DNA from: Ursus arctos
Taxonomy: Eukaryota; Chordata; Mammalia; Carnivora; Ursidae
DNA length: 64,000 bases
NCBI RefSeq assembly: GCF_023065955.2
Contig: NW_026622874.1
Location: 25,725,772 to 25,789,771 of the forward strand
Direction of reading: 5' to 3'
This document shows, one piece after another, positions 1-10,070 of this stretch. Numbering within the stretch: the first letter of the stretch is position 1; every line of letters starts with the position of its first letter. Under the pieces are notes generated by a model. That model was not told the DNA's origin, searched no databases, and saw nothing but the letters and a program-made list of their open reading frames with translations. The position numbers were made by a program, and so were the translations under genes.

Positions 1-149
1 TAAGCGTCTAACTCTTGATTTCAGCTCAGGTTATGAACTCAGGATTCTGAGACTGAGCCCCAGGTCAGGCTCCGTGCTGGGCATGGAGCCCGCTTAGGAT
101 TCTTTCTTCCTCTCCCTCTGCCTGCCCACTAAAAAAATAAAGAAAACTA
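1..149 (+). mobile_element. Can-SINE, cut by window edge
   Basis: The sequence begins inside the tRNA-related part of a Can-SINE, at 'taagcgtctaactcttgatttcagctcagg'-type sequence. It continues through the 'ggctccgtgctgggcatggag' segment and the CT-rich stretch and ends in an A-rich tail with AATAAA. The 'actcttgatttc' variant marks an older subfamily than the GGCGCC copies elsewhere. The head lies outside the window. Confidence 0.9.
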
Positions 150-580
150 AACTATATTGCTAATTTCAACTCCTATCTTTATCTTAAAATTCTTGTTTTT
201 GTATACTATATAATGAACATAGTATTCATATTAGTAGGAATAAATAAATGGTTTACTAAAGGTACCTGTACACAAGAAATCTTTTTCTTGTGATGGGGTA
301 CTCAATCTCTTAAAAAGCTTAGCAATACAGGTTATATAATTATAGATAATAATTCAGCAGTTACTCATTTAGTTCCTTAGCACAACTCTTTTATATATTA
401 TGTTCAAATCCTTTACTTAAATCGATGTTATTTATGCAGCTGTTTACATCTTAGTTTCCAATCTTAATAGTAAGCTCATTTGTGAACAGGAACTTAGGAA
501 TTCCCTCTTTTGCCTAGAATTTACTGATTTCATTTTTATATTTCGGGGGACAGAATACTTTTATCTAAAAAAAACTTTCT
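150..580. other. AT-rich unique stretch
   Basis: No coding potential, recognisable repeat or RNA structure was seen. Composition is AT-rich like the rest of the window. Confidence 0.5.
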
Positions 581-754
581 GGGACACCTGGGTAGCTCAG
601 TTAGTTAAGCGGCTGCCTTTGGCTCAGGTCTCTGAGTCCTGGGATCTAGCTCCCAGTCCAGGCTTCCTTCTCAGCGGGAGTCTACTTCTCTCTCCCTCTG
701 CCCCTCCCCACTGCTCATTCTCTCTCTCAAGTTAGTAAATAAAATCTTTGAAAA

Positions 755-789
<35 letters not shown>

Positions 790-790
790 A
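581..790 (+). mobile_element. Can-SINE with (AAAT)n tail
   Basis: Full-length element with head 'gggacacctgggtagctcag', a tRNA-like body, a CT-rich middle and an A-rich tail. The tail has grown into a perfect (AAAT)n microsatellite from about 751 to 790. The body differs from the young copies at many positions, so it is a moderately old insertion. Confidence 0.93.
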
Positions 791-860
791 GCCTTTTTCT
801 TTTCAAAGAATCTTAAGTTACAGATAAGGTGCTAGTAGTGTGGTATAATTAAAAATATAC

Positions 861-1640
861 ATGTGGTCTTCCCTGGTTCCTAGCAGGAGCTCATAAAAAC
901 TGTCAGAATTTCCTGTATGATCCGAATGTCTTTTGTTATTCAAAAGAACCCCTGTTAGGCCTTACCTGAGTTTATGCTAATGAGGCGATGAATGGTAGGG
1001 CTCCTAGATAACTTCACGATAAGGGTTGGTCACCAGAAAGACCAAGTCAGTGACTAGAGGGTCAGAACTTTCAACCCCACTCCCAACCTTCAGTGAGGCG
1101 AAAGGGGCTAGAGTCTGAGTTCAATCACCAATGGCCAGTAGTTTAATCAATTAAACCTATATAATGAAGCCTCCATAAAAACCCCTAAGCAATTAGGTTT
1201 AGACAGTTTCTGGGTTGGTGGATATATTAATGTGTGTGCCTGGAGAGGGCATGGAAGCTCTGCACCAACTACCCCATTCCTCAATATCTTGCTCCATGCA
1301 TTTCTTCTATTCAGCTGTTCCAGAGCTATATCCTTCATAATAAACCAGTATATTAAGTAGAGCACTTCCCTGAGTTCTGCGAGTCATTCTACTGAATTAT
1401 TGAACCTGGGGAGGGTTCAGTGCGAACCCCCAGAACTGCAGTTGGTCAGGCAGAAGTATGGGTGCCTGGGGACTCTATCTGCAGTCCCACGGGACTGACC
1501 CTTAAACTTGTGGGATCTGATGGCTAATTCTAAGTACACAGTATCAGAATTTAACTGAATTACTGGACACCTACTTGGAGTCAGAGAATTGACTGTCAAT
1601 GTGGAAAAATGACACATCAGAGAAAAAACATGTTAACTAG
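861..1640 (+). mobile_element. Solitary endogenous retroviral LTR (family unassigned)
   Basis: This has the architecture of a mammalian LTR: 'cctccataaaaaccc' before a TATA-like region, 'gagagggcatggaagctc', a polyadenylation signal inside 'cataataaacc' at about 1337-1346, then 'ccctgagttctgcgagtc' and a U5-like region ending near 1640. The same motifs in the same order recur at 43.8-44.7 kb, so both are diverged copies of one family. No internal retroviral genes flank it. The exact ends are approximate. Two short minus-strand frames here (1147-1365, 1417-1617) are chance frames. Confidence 0.7.
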
Positions 1641-1960
1641 AAATAAATCCTTCATTTTCCTAAAACATCTAAAAGTAAGTTGCAAATTGATGATACCACC
1701 CTCAAATAATTTAGAGTATATTTCTACAAACAATGCCATTTCCTCCATAATTACAATGTAACCAACAAAACCAGAAAATTAATACTGATACATACTACCA
1801 TTTAATCTTCAGACCCCATTCAATTTTCTCCAAAAGTTACTATACTAAAGGATTTTTAGTAAAAGGATTTTATACTAAATCCTTTTATACTAAAAGGATT
1901 CAGCCCAGAATTACCTGTTATATTTAGCGGTCATGTCTTAGATTCTTCAATCTTTCCTGA
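1641..1960. other. Unique AT-rich stretch with a short palindrome
   Basis: No gene was seen. It contains a perfect 10-bp inverted repeat with a 6-nt loop at 1861-1886, and the motif 'actaaaaggatt' is reiterated around it. Confidence 0.5.
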
Positions 1961-2730
1961 ATCTTAGTTCTTTCCTAAACTTTTAGGACCTTTATACTTC
2001 AGAAGATAACAAGAAATCATTTTATAAGCTGTCCCTCGATTTGGGTTTGTCTGAGAATTCCTCATGGTTAGATTCAAGTTATGCATCTTTGGCTGGAATC
2101 TCACAGAAGTGATGTTGTGTTCTTACTGCACTTGATCAAATAGCACACCATTTAGATTTGTCCAACTAATGGTAATGTTAACTCATTATGTGACTAAGGT
2201 GGTACCTTAAAGTGGCAGCTTCTCTATTAGAAATTAATTCTTTTCCCTCTTTGTAATTAATAAGCATTTTGTGAAGCAGTACTTTGAAAGCATATGAATA
2301 TTCTGTTCCCAATCAAATTTAAATTTACTCATTTGTTTTCAATTCTCCCTTTTGTAATTAATAAGTATTTTGTGGAGAGGTAGTATGAAGCCATGTAAAT
2401 ATCCTATTCCTCATCAGAATTAAATGTACTAATTTTTAAATTTATATCAGTATAGACTTACAGATCTCCATTTGTTACCATCATTATTCACTTTGATGCT
2501 TAAAATGTCCTAGATTTGGCCAGTAGAAGCCAAAACCTCTTCAAGGCTTCTCTATCCCTTTTGACGTGTCTCCACCATTCTTCAAGCACTTCTTTACTTA
2601 TGTGGCACAATAATGTATTCCAGGCTCATCTCGTATGCTACCTTTCCCAGTCCTGCAATCAGGCACTTCTCCAAGGAATTCTGGTTTGTTTAGTGAAGAA
2701 AAGTTCAGTCAGTTCTATAGGGTGATATAC
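1960..2730 (+). mobile_element. Ancient L1M-type LINE, 3' UTR
   Basis: The run matches the 3' UTR of old mammalian L1 elements (L1MC/L1ME type). Recognisable parts in order are 'tttgggtttgtctgagaattcctcatg', 'cagaagtgatgttgtgttctt', and 'gtaattaataagtattttgtgg' followed by 'gtaaatatcct', then 'cctagatttggccagtagaagcc'. The 'taattaataag-attttgtg' block occurs twice (about 2252-2330 and 2352-2430). The 69-residue frame at 2516-2725 lies in this UTR and is not a gene. Confidence 0.72.
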
Positions 2731-4080
2731 ATGTTCCTCAAAATCACTGCAACAATTTAGTAAAAAGCAGTCATTTAGTAAAAACCAGAAGGCTTATGGT
2801 TAAAGGGGTTAGGAGCACAAACTCAAACCTTTACCAGGGCCATTAAAAAAAAAAAAAAGAACCTAATAAAAATAGCAACACACTTTTACATTTGTTAAAT
2901 GGCTAAGAAATACATAAATGCCACAGTAAACATGGCACTTTACCTTCAAACAGATCTAAAGTTTGCTTTATGGAAGTGGTTGTCTAAAGGGTTGAAGTTT
3001 ATGAATTACTGTGATACGAAGAGGGTTAGCTATATAAAATCAGGGAAAGTTTATACCAGATGTGGATGGGTATGCCACATAACACAAGTGGTAAAATAAG
3101 GTAACTGGTAAATGTTGGCGGTGTGCACATGTGTGCATTCTGTGTCTTTCTACAGAGTTTGGTTCACCTGAGTATAATATTCTGCATTCACCTAGTGTTT
3201 CTTAAGGGTGAAAACACATATAAATAAACACAAAATTCATGTTGTGTTCTATCTATTCTAATACAGTAATTGTATTGGAGCAAACTCATGTTTTCAAAAC
3301 ATGTGTTAGAGTAGGACTAATTATATTTAGAAACTAACATCTGAATGCTCAGTGTGTTTATTGTTATAGCAGTGTTGATTCCCAGTCCCCTCTTAGGACA
3401 CAGAGTTAACGCACATATGTATACATACCCACACACTATGTCTACCTATGTATGTTGAAAACCATAAGCTCATCGTAGTATCTCCAATGCCAGCCCAACA
3501 CCGTAGGGTTCATTCTATTTTTATCCTTCTCCATATCTGTGATTTCCTTCCCTAAAAGAAACCTAGCTCCTATTACCTTCAACATATTTACTTATTTGAT
3601 TAATCCTCTGGGTGTAACCAATATTCCATGGCTGCAGTGATCCACTCCCACCCATGCAGGTGCCCTCCTCATTCCATTCAAGTTCCAATATTGTGCATTT
3701 GGGCTTTTGGAGTAAATTATTGGGGGTAAGGGAGTAATGGGGGGGGATGGGAGGGAAGAGGAAGAGAAAACAAAAAAGGAGACACGAAAAATTTTGAAGG
3801 AGAAGAGTCCACCGTTATAAAGTTATTTTAAAATATAAAAAATAATAATACAGGGCAAACTTGGGTTCCATATCATTAAGCACTTTTCTGTAACATAATG
3901 ATTTATATTGTTATATTTTCCCTTATAAAACATTATACCGTGGAAAATTTCAAACATATACAAAACTAGAGAGAACAGAAATGAGCTCTCATATAGGTGT
4001 CAATTAGCAGGAATAAAACAAACAGATTGGACACAGGCAAAGACAGTGTTAGTCAAAATAAATGATGTTAACTTTTCCAC
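2731..4080. other. Unique non-coding stretch
   Basis: No gene was found. The 66-residue frame at 2899-3099 has no recognisable domain or codon signal. The stretch contains a guanine-run cluster at 3722-3755 and an A-rich run near 2846. Confidence 0.45.
3722..3755 (+). repeat. G-quadruplex-type G-run cluster
   Basis: Five guanine runs (GGGGG, GGG, GGGGGGGG, GGG, GGG) separated by 1-6 bases, which fits the usual G-quadruplex pattern. It sits in unique AT-rich sequence. Confidence 0.85.
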
Positions 4081-4089
4081 AAGGGGCCA

Positions 4090-4420
4090 TTTATATAGTA
4101 TAAGACACAATGGGGCCCAAGGCCCTCCTCTTATGGAACTCATATTCTATAGGAACGATAAACAAGTAATTAAATAAATTAAGATACTCTGAGATTGCTT
4201 TAATGGCTATGAAGAAAATGAAACCAGGTAATATGATACTGTAACAAGTGCAGGGAGAGTGACTTGAGAATGGGTAGTCAGAGAACATCTGTCAAGAGGT
4301 GGCATTTGAATTGAGACCTGAATGACAAGAAGGAGCTAGCCTGGCAAAATGTGAGGACAAAGGGAATAGAAAATACAAAGGCTCTAACAAAAGCTTGACA
4401 TGTTTGAGGACACATGGGTT
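4090..4420 (+). repeat. Ancient mammalian-wide interspersed repeat
   Basis: Wording such as 'gtggcatttgaattgagacctgaatgac', 'gagctagcctggc' and 'aaaggctct' matches a very old, degraded mammalian repeat that I recognise by sight but cannot assign to a family. A second copy lies at about 33.84-34.38 kb. No coding frame survives. Confidence 0.5.
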
Positions 4421-4633
4421 TTAGTGGTAGGAAACAATACTGTAGAAGAACTGTAATAGCAACAGTTGTGACAGTTGAAGAAATAAAAGTGCAACTTAAA
4501 AGACATACTCACCCATTTGTTAACCATATATAGGAATGTATGTATAGCACAGTGCTAGGACTACACTAAAAGTGGAAGACATTTCCTTCTCTCAGCCAAA
4601 ATACAGTATGTTGATTATACAGATATATGTCAA

Positions 4634-4823
4634 GGGCACCTGAGTGGCTCAGCTGGTTATGTGTCTGTCTTTGGCTCAGGTCATGATCCCGGGGTCCTGA
4701 AATCAAGCCCCACATCAGGCTCCCTGCTCAGCGGGGAGTCTGCTTCTCCCTCTGGCCCTCACCCTGTCTTGTGCTCTCTCTCTCTCATTCTCTCTCTAAT
4801 AAACAAATAAAATCTTAAAAAAA
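4634..4823 (+). mobile_element. Can-SINE
   Basis: Full-length: head 'gggcacctgagtggctcag', body with 'catgatcccggggtcctg', a (CT)n-rich stretch and AATAAAATCTTAAA tail. It belongs to the older 'ctccctgctcagcggggagtc' type rather than the 'ctcctccgct' type. Confidence 0.93.
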
Positions 4824-5029
4824 TATATAGACATGTCCAACTTATACTAATACAAGATGATATTACTACCAAAAAAGAGGAAACTTTGTCTTCCTCTTAG
4901 ATTATTTATTAGCAATGCAACTGAAGTGACAGTTCTAATATTTTCAGCACTGCCTCTTTAAAGATGATTACCTTAGCAAGTACTTTCTAATTGTTCATCT
5001 TTTTTTTTTTCAAAAAAGATGCAACAATG

Positions 5030-5230
5030 ATTTGTTGAGTGTCTACATTATGCTACAGTACTGTGCTAGGAACTGCACACATGAATCTTGAAATGTCAGA
5101 ATGCCAATTACCATTTTTACAGAGCAAAGTTAGGCTCAAACTGATTTGCCAAAAGTCAACTAAGGGGCAGAGTTAGGATTCAAATTCAGATTCCATTGCT
5201 AATACAATGTTCTTTCTACACAACTATCTT
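5030..5230 (-). repeat. MIR SINE
   Basis: Reverse-oriented MIR core, recognisable by 'ttgagtgtctacattatgctacagtactgtgctagg', 'ccatttttacagagcaaa', 'ggctcaaactgatttgcc' and 'ggggcagagttaggattcaaa'. Divergence is heavy, as expected for this old family. Confidence 0.78.
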
Positions 5231-5992
5231 GGGCTTTTGTTTTTAAATCATTAAAAGGAACTTTTAAATACCTGATACTTCTTTACTACATGGTACTTGT
5301 ATCGACTTCTAAGGCTTAATGTTTTACTATCAAATTGGAGAATTATTTTTTAGTTCTACCATTCACTGTGTCTATCTAAAATCATTATCAGTAACCCTAC
5401 CTTCATTTTTTGGGGTATTCTTTAAAAGTACATTGATACTGTTTGTAATGAGAATTAGTGATAAGCCAGAAGATCTGTGATTTGGAAATTGCTGTATTTT
5501 TAAAAAATATAACAGAATGCTCAATTTTACTGCACAATCAAGACATTTCAGAGGCACAGGCTATGAAAGAGCACAGACTCTAGGATCCATTAATCCTCAA
5601 ATGAAATTACAGTCAATCAAACCTCTTCACAACAATCAAGTTGTTTAACCAAGGTATATGGTAGAGCAATGAGGAAATTCCTAAAAATCTCCCAAAAAAT
5701 ATCATAGGAATAGTTACATACAGAAGTTGAAAATCAGGCAAGTTTCATATGCCAAAAATCAAGTATGTAAGACTTTTGGTAAAAAGTTTCTATTGCTAAA
5801 GCTCTCAGAAAACATAAAGAATAGGGACATACCAATATTGTCTAATGTTTTCTGGTAAGCTTTCATATCCAAATCATTTTAACTTCTACAATGAAACTAT
5901 ACCAAAAGAACCAACAAATTTAGCCATATAATTTAAAAGAGAGAGAATAAATAATCCTTTAAAAAATTTAGTCTAAGCTAACTACTATCCTT
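5231..5992. other. Unique AT-rich stretch
   Basis: No gene was seen. The 61-residue minus frame at 5372-5557 has no recognisable features. Confidence 0.45.
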
Positions 5993-6010
5993 TATTTTGT
6001 CATGTTTCTT

Positions 6011-6227
6011 TTTTAAATAAATTTTTTTTTAAGATTTTTTTTTTTTATTTATTTATTTGACAGAGATAGAGACAGCCAGCGAGAGAGGGAACACAAGCAG
6101 AGGGAGTGGGAGAGGAAGAAGCAGGCTCATAGCGGAGGAGCCTGATGTGGGGCTCGACCCCGGAACGCCGGGATCACGCCCTGAGCCGAAGGCAGGCGCT
6201 TAACCGCTGTGCCACCCAGGCGCCCCT
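6011..6227 (-). mobile_element. Young Can-SINE with 18-bp TSD
   Basis: Minus-strand copy of the 'ctgcttctt...ggctgtctctatctctgtc' subfamily with its poly(T) side at about 6020-6050 and its GGGGCGCC head ending at 6227. It is flanked by the 18-bp duplication TATTTTGTCATGTTTCTT at 5993-6010 and 6228-6245. The perfect duplication shows a recent L1-mediated insertion. Confidence 0.96.
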
Positions 6228-6257
6228 ATTTTGTCATGTTTCTTTGTTCTTATTTAT

Positions 6258-6457
6258 TTTTTTTAAAAAAAGATTTTATTTATTTATTTGACACAGAGAG
6301 AGACAGCCAGCAAGAGAGGGAACACAGGCAGGGAGAGTGGGAGAGGAAGAAGCAGGCTCCCAGTGGAGGAGCCTGATGAGGGGCTCGATCCCAGAACTCC
6401 AGGGTCACGCACTGAGCCGAAGGCAGACGCTTAAGGACTGACCCACCCAGGCGCCCC
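6258..6457 (-). mobile_element. Second Can-SINE inserted beside the first
   Basis: Minus-strand copy flanked by the 17-bp duplication TCTTTGTTCTTATTTAT at 6241-6257 and 6458-6474. The left duplication begins within the last bases of the neighbouring SINE's right duplication, so the two insertions lie almost back to back. The 83-residue minus frame at 6280-6531 is a read-through of this SINE. Confidence 0.95.
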
Positions 6458-6474
6458 TCTTTGTTCTTATTTAT

Positions 6475-7605
6475 AACCAAAATTCCTTTTCCATCCCACT
6501 GCATCTTCTGCCAGCCAAGGTTAGCATTCAAGTCTGCAAGTAAAGGTTAATTATTAATACAATAAACATTCAACTTTCATTGAAGCTTCAATCTTATTTT
6601 CTCTTATACTATTTCCTTCCTCTTTTTCCATTATTAAGTGTCATAGATGATACTATCATTACATTGCTTTCTATATTTATAAGGGTTCAAGCTCATATCC
6701 CCAGACTTATGGGCGACACATTTATTCCCCTTAGATATTAACTCTTCCTTTCTCCTTCCTCCTTGATGGAAACAAATTTCAACAGTCTATAAGAAAGATG
6801 AGCTCAACATCCCTTATACATTTAAAACTTCAGACATGCTGATGAGATTTATTTCAATGATTATTGCCATCTGCTCTTTCTACTTACAGGAAAGAGGGTC
6901 TGCCACTGTAAACTGAACTATTAGTTCACTTAAATTATTCTATCTCTGAAAGTGACCTACATTTAATTTTCCAGGAAATATATAAAACAGTAATGCACTG
7001 TGACAAGTATATTATGGAAGAACACACAAAATTTTAAAATGCTATCAGCGGGTTTGGCTGTTTTATAAGTAAATCTTATTTGGCTCACAAAATAAATCTA
7101 CTAATATAAAATATCCATCTTAAATTTTTAAACAGTAGCAGATAAAAGATGCAGCTTAAAAGAAGCTTCAAAGAAATAGCTTCAGTTTTCTGTAAAAAAT
7201 TAGAACTTACGTTTTCTAATACATTCATTCCAAGTATTATTTACTAGGTACTGATATGAAAGGCGTGTTTTGAATGACTGGTCTTATTTTTAAAAAGCTA
7301 TACCAAAGAGTTCCTCCATTTACTAATAGCAAGAAAATTTGGTCATTATGATCTCAAATTAAGGAAGTTACTAATGATTAGACAAAAATTACATAAATGA
7401 ATAAGGAATGCCCTGTAGCTTTCAGGGTAACAATTATAAAAAATACAGGCATGTGGATCAGAAATGAAAAAAATTAATACTGTTTTTGTTCACACAACAT
7501 AATGTGTATGTACCATATCCTCAGAAATCTATAAACATGCTACTAGAATAAGTGAACTTAACGAGGAAATTCAATTGTGTTTCTACACTCTATCAACAAA
7601 CGGTT
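6475..7605. other. Unique AT-rich stretch
   Basis: No gene, RNA or repeat could be recognised. Confidence 0.45.
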
Positions 7606-7609
7606 AGAA

Positions 7610-8395
7610 AATAAAATTTAAAAATATTATCATCTATGATAACATCAAAAACATGAAATACTTAGGGATAGACTGGGCAAAATCTGTACATAAAAATGTG
7701 GAGGAAAAAAAGTGTGGAGAACTAAAACTACTTAGAAAACTAAAAACGGGGGCGCCTGGGTGGCTCAGTCGTTGAGCGTCTGCCTTCGGCTCAGGGCGTG
7801 ATCCCGACGTTCTGGGATCAAGCCCCGCGTCGGGCTCTTCCGCTGGGAGCCTGCTTCTTCCTCTCCCACTCCCCCTGCTTGTGTTCCCTCTCTCGTTGGC
7901 TGTCTCTATCTCTGTCAAATAAATAAATAAAATCTTAAAAAAAAAAAAAAGAAAACTAAAAACGTTGCAAAGACAAAGTAAACAAGACTTAAATAAGTGG
8001 AGAAATACATCATGTTCATGGATTACTACGTTAAACATTGTTAATATGTCAATTCTTACCAAAATGATCTACAGATTCAATGCAATCCCAATCAAAATCC
8101 CAGCAGGCATTTTTGTTTTTTTAACAAAACTTGACAAGATTTTAAGATTTATTTGGAAATGCAGTAAACCTAGAATAGCCAAACAATTTTGAGAATGAAG
8201 AAAAAAGCTGGAAGATTTATACTGTCCAATTTCAAGCCTTACTATGAAGCTATAGTAATGAAGACAAGTGTTACACTGGCAGAAGGATAAACCCTGTGGA
8301 ATACAACAGAGCGCTCAGAAAGGGACCCACATATGTATGGTCACTTAGTTTTCTACAAAGATGCCAACATAATTCAATCCTTCCTGTATATATTT
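7610..8395 (+). mobile_element. L1 fragment, 3' part of ORF2 (decayed)
   Basis: L1 ORF2 C-terminal sequence: 'catgaaatacttagggatagac', then 'tctacagattcaatgcaatcccaatcaaaatcccagcaggc', 'tttggaaatgcagtaaacc' and 'ggcagaaggata'. A SINE interrupts it at 7749-7949. The 75-residue frame at 7965-8192 contains the conserved '[13 protein letters not shown]' and '[16 protein letters not shown]' stretches of L1 ORF2p. No 3' UTR or poly(A) is seen. Confidence 0.85.
7749..7949 (+). mobile_element. Young Can-SINE inside the L1 fragment
   Basis: Complete copy with GGGCGCCTGGGTGGC head and (AAAT)n-A14 tail, flanked by AGAAAACTAAAAACG at 7734-7748 and 7950-7964 (15 bp). The 142-residue minus frame at 7634-8062 is a chance read-through of SINE and L1. 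Confidence 0.96.
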
Positions 8396-9337
8396 GCAAA
8401 TATACGTGAGGAGGAAACATTATTACTCTATGTTATTCTTCTGGAAGTAATAGGATTAAAACGTGTAAAGGCCTACTTTTCCCTGATTAGTAACTATTAA
8501 ATCCACACAGAAAGGTATCTCAATGTTTCATCTTCTCTATGTTTAGTAATTAGTTTGTCTCCTTTGGGAGCTGGAAAGCAATCAGCTATGCACTACAGAA
8601 GTACAGCTGCTTTTCTTCTATTTAAAATAGATGAAGGCAGGGGAAGTGAGAAGACTAACTATATGACCCCTACAATATATTCTTAATGTGTAAGAAAAAA
8701 AAAACACCTGTCAAACAGCTTTAAAAAATGTTTTACTCCAGACTAAAAATGGGAAGAAAAATCATCATAATGACAGAAAATATGAGGTTGTCAAAGAATC
8801 TATAATTTACCTTTAGAGTGAAAGAAAATCAGCCTGTGATTGTAACCAGTGTAAAATGGTTTTTGGTTTTTTTTTTAAATAAAATCATTTCCTTATTAAA
8901 CCGGAAGGGGGACAGAAGGGAGAAAAAGAACAAAAAGTTTCAAAATAAAAGCAAAAATTTAAATTACTCTTGGGAAAACATTTCCAAGAAAATGTTGACA
9001 AGCACTATGATTCACAGTTGTTTTTCAATATTCAATAAACATTATATTCTTTATGCTGCTAATGTCCCTTTTTGAAATATAATTGAGTACTGGTATTTTT
9101 ACCTAAAGCTCCCCAGCAACAGAACTCAAAAGAAAACCATACTCCCTCAAATCTTCATTTGTCCTTCTAACTAAGATATGTTTTAATACTGGTGGAAGTG
9201 TTAATAGTGAAGAATGTAACAGACTTGAAGGTAAAGCCAGTGCTATTTTTATTTTCACCAACCCTGATTACACAAAGTATGGCAGATATTTTGATTCTGT
9301 TTGAAAAGGCCAAAGGGGAATAAAAGAGAGAAGAAAG
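8396..9337. other. Unique AT-rich stretch
   Basis: No gene was seen. The lysine-rich 85-residue frame at 8818-9075 reflects A-rich composition. Confidence 0.45.
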
Positions 9338-9400
9338 CAGCATTTAATGAATGCCTGTTCTGTGCTAGACACAGTGGTGTGCTGATAAATGTTTAATAAT
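9338..9400 (-). repeat. MIR fragment
   Basis: Short piece with 'tgaatgcctgttctgtgctagacacagt', the conserved end of MIR in reverse orientation. Confidence 0.55.
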
Positions 9401-9409
9401 CAGCCCTCT

Positions 9410-9440
<31 letters not shown>
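9410..9440. repeat. (GT)15 microsatellite
   Basis: Uninterrupted dinucleotide run of about 15 GT units, followed by 'atgaaatgtgtgttt'. It is likely polymorphic in length. Confidence 0.97.
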
Positions 9441-9443
<3 letters not shown>

Positions 9444-9749
9444 AAATGTGTGTTTATTATAAATTTTGAAGGCTGTAGGACACAATTTAAAAATTATAAT
9501 AAGATAATATTCTTTATTATAAATTCTTAGAGCCAACTAATTCTCACAGAATGCTCTGATGATTTTGCCAAACTCCTGAGAAGCCAACTTAGGGTTGCAA
9601 TGGATAAACAAATGTAATTCCAATCTTAATGTTATCTGATGTTTTCACTTACATTAAAGAATAAAACGAAAGTGAAACAACAATGACATATGACATAACC
9701 TCACTTATTCATCAGTGATATAAGCAACCTCTTTGCTGAATTAGATAAT

Positions 9750-10066
9750 ACATGCACACCTTGGAGATATTGAGGGTTCAGTTCCAGACCACTGCAATAA
9801 AATTAATATTGCAAAATGCAAGTCAAATTAATGTTTTGGTTTCCCAGTGCAAATACAAATTATGTTTACACTGTACTGTAGTCTATTAAATGTGCAACAG
9901 CGTTATGCCTTAAAAAAAACCAATGTACACATCGTAATTAAAATACTTCATATGCTAAAAAATGAACTTTCAGCAAGTTTTTTGCTGGTGGAAGGTCTTA
10001 CTTTAGTGTTAATGGCTGCTGACTGATCAGGGTGGTAGTTGTGGAAGGTTGGGGTGGCTCAGGCAA
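9750..10066. mobile_element. Tigger1-like DNA transposon, left part
   Basis: The terminal sequence 'catgcacaccttggagatattgagggttcag' matches the Tigger1 end (consensus CAGGCATACCTCGGAGATATTG). It runs on through 'tttggtttcccagtgca', 'gtttacactgtactgtagtctatta' and 'ggctgctgactgatcagggtggtag'. The element is cut at about 10066 by the CUL4A retrocopy and resumes at 13782. The middle of the autonomous element, including most of the transposase gene, is missing. Confidence 0.85.
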
Positions 10067-10070
10067 TTCT

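Noticed and set aside
581..790. tRNA gene
   Set aside because: The tRNA-like head belongs to a Can-SINE followed by a CT-rich segment and A-rich tail; no intact cloverleaf was evident.
7634..8062. Minus-strand 142-residue frame
   Set aside because: It runs through a Can-SINE and L1 sequence on the wrong strand.
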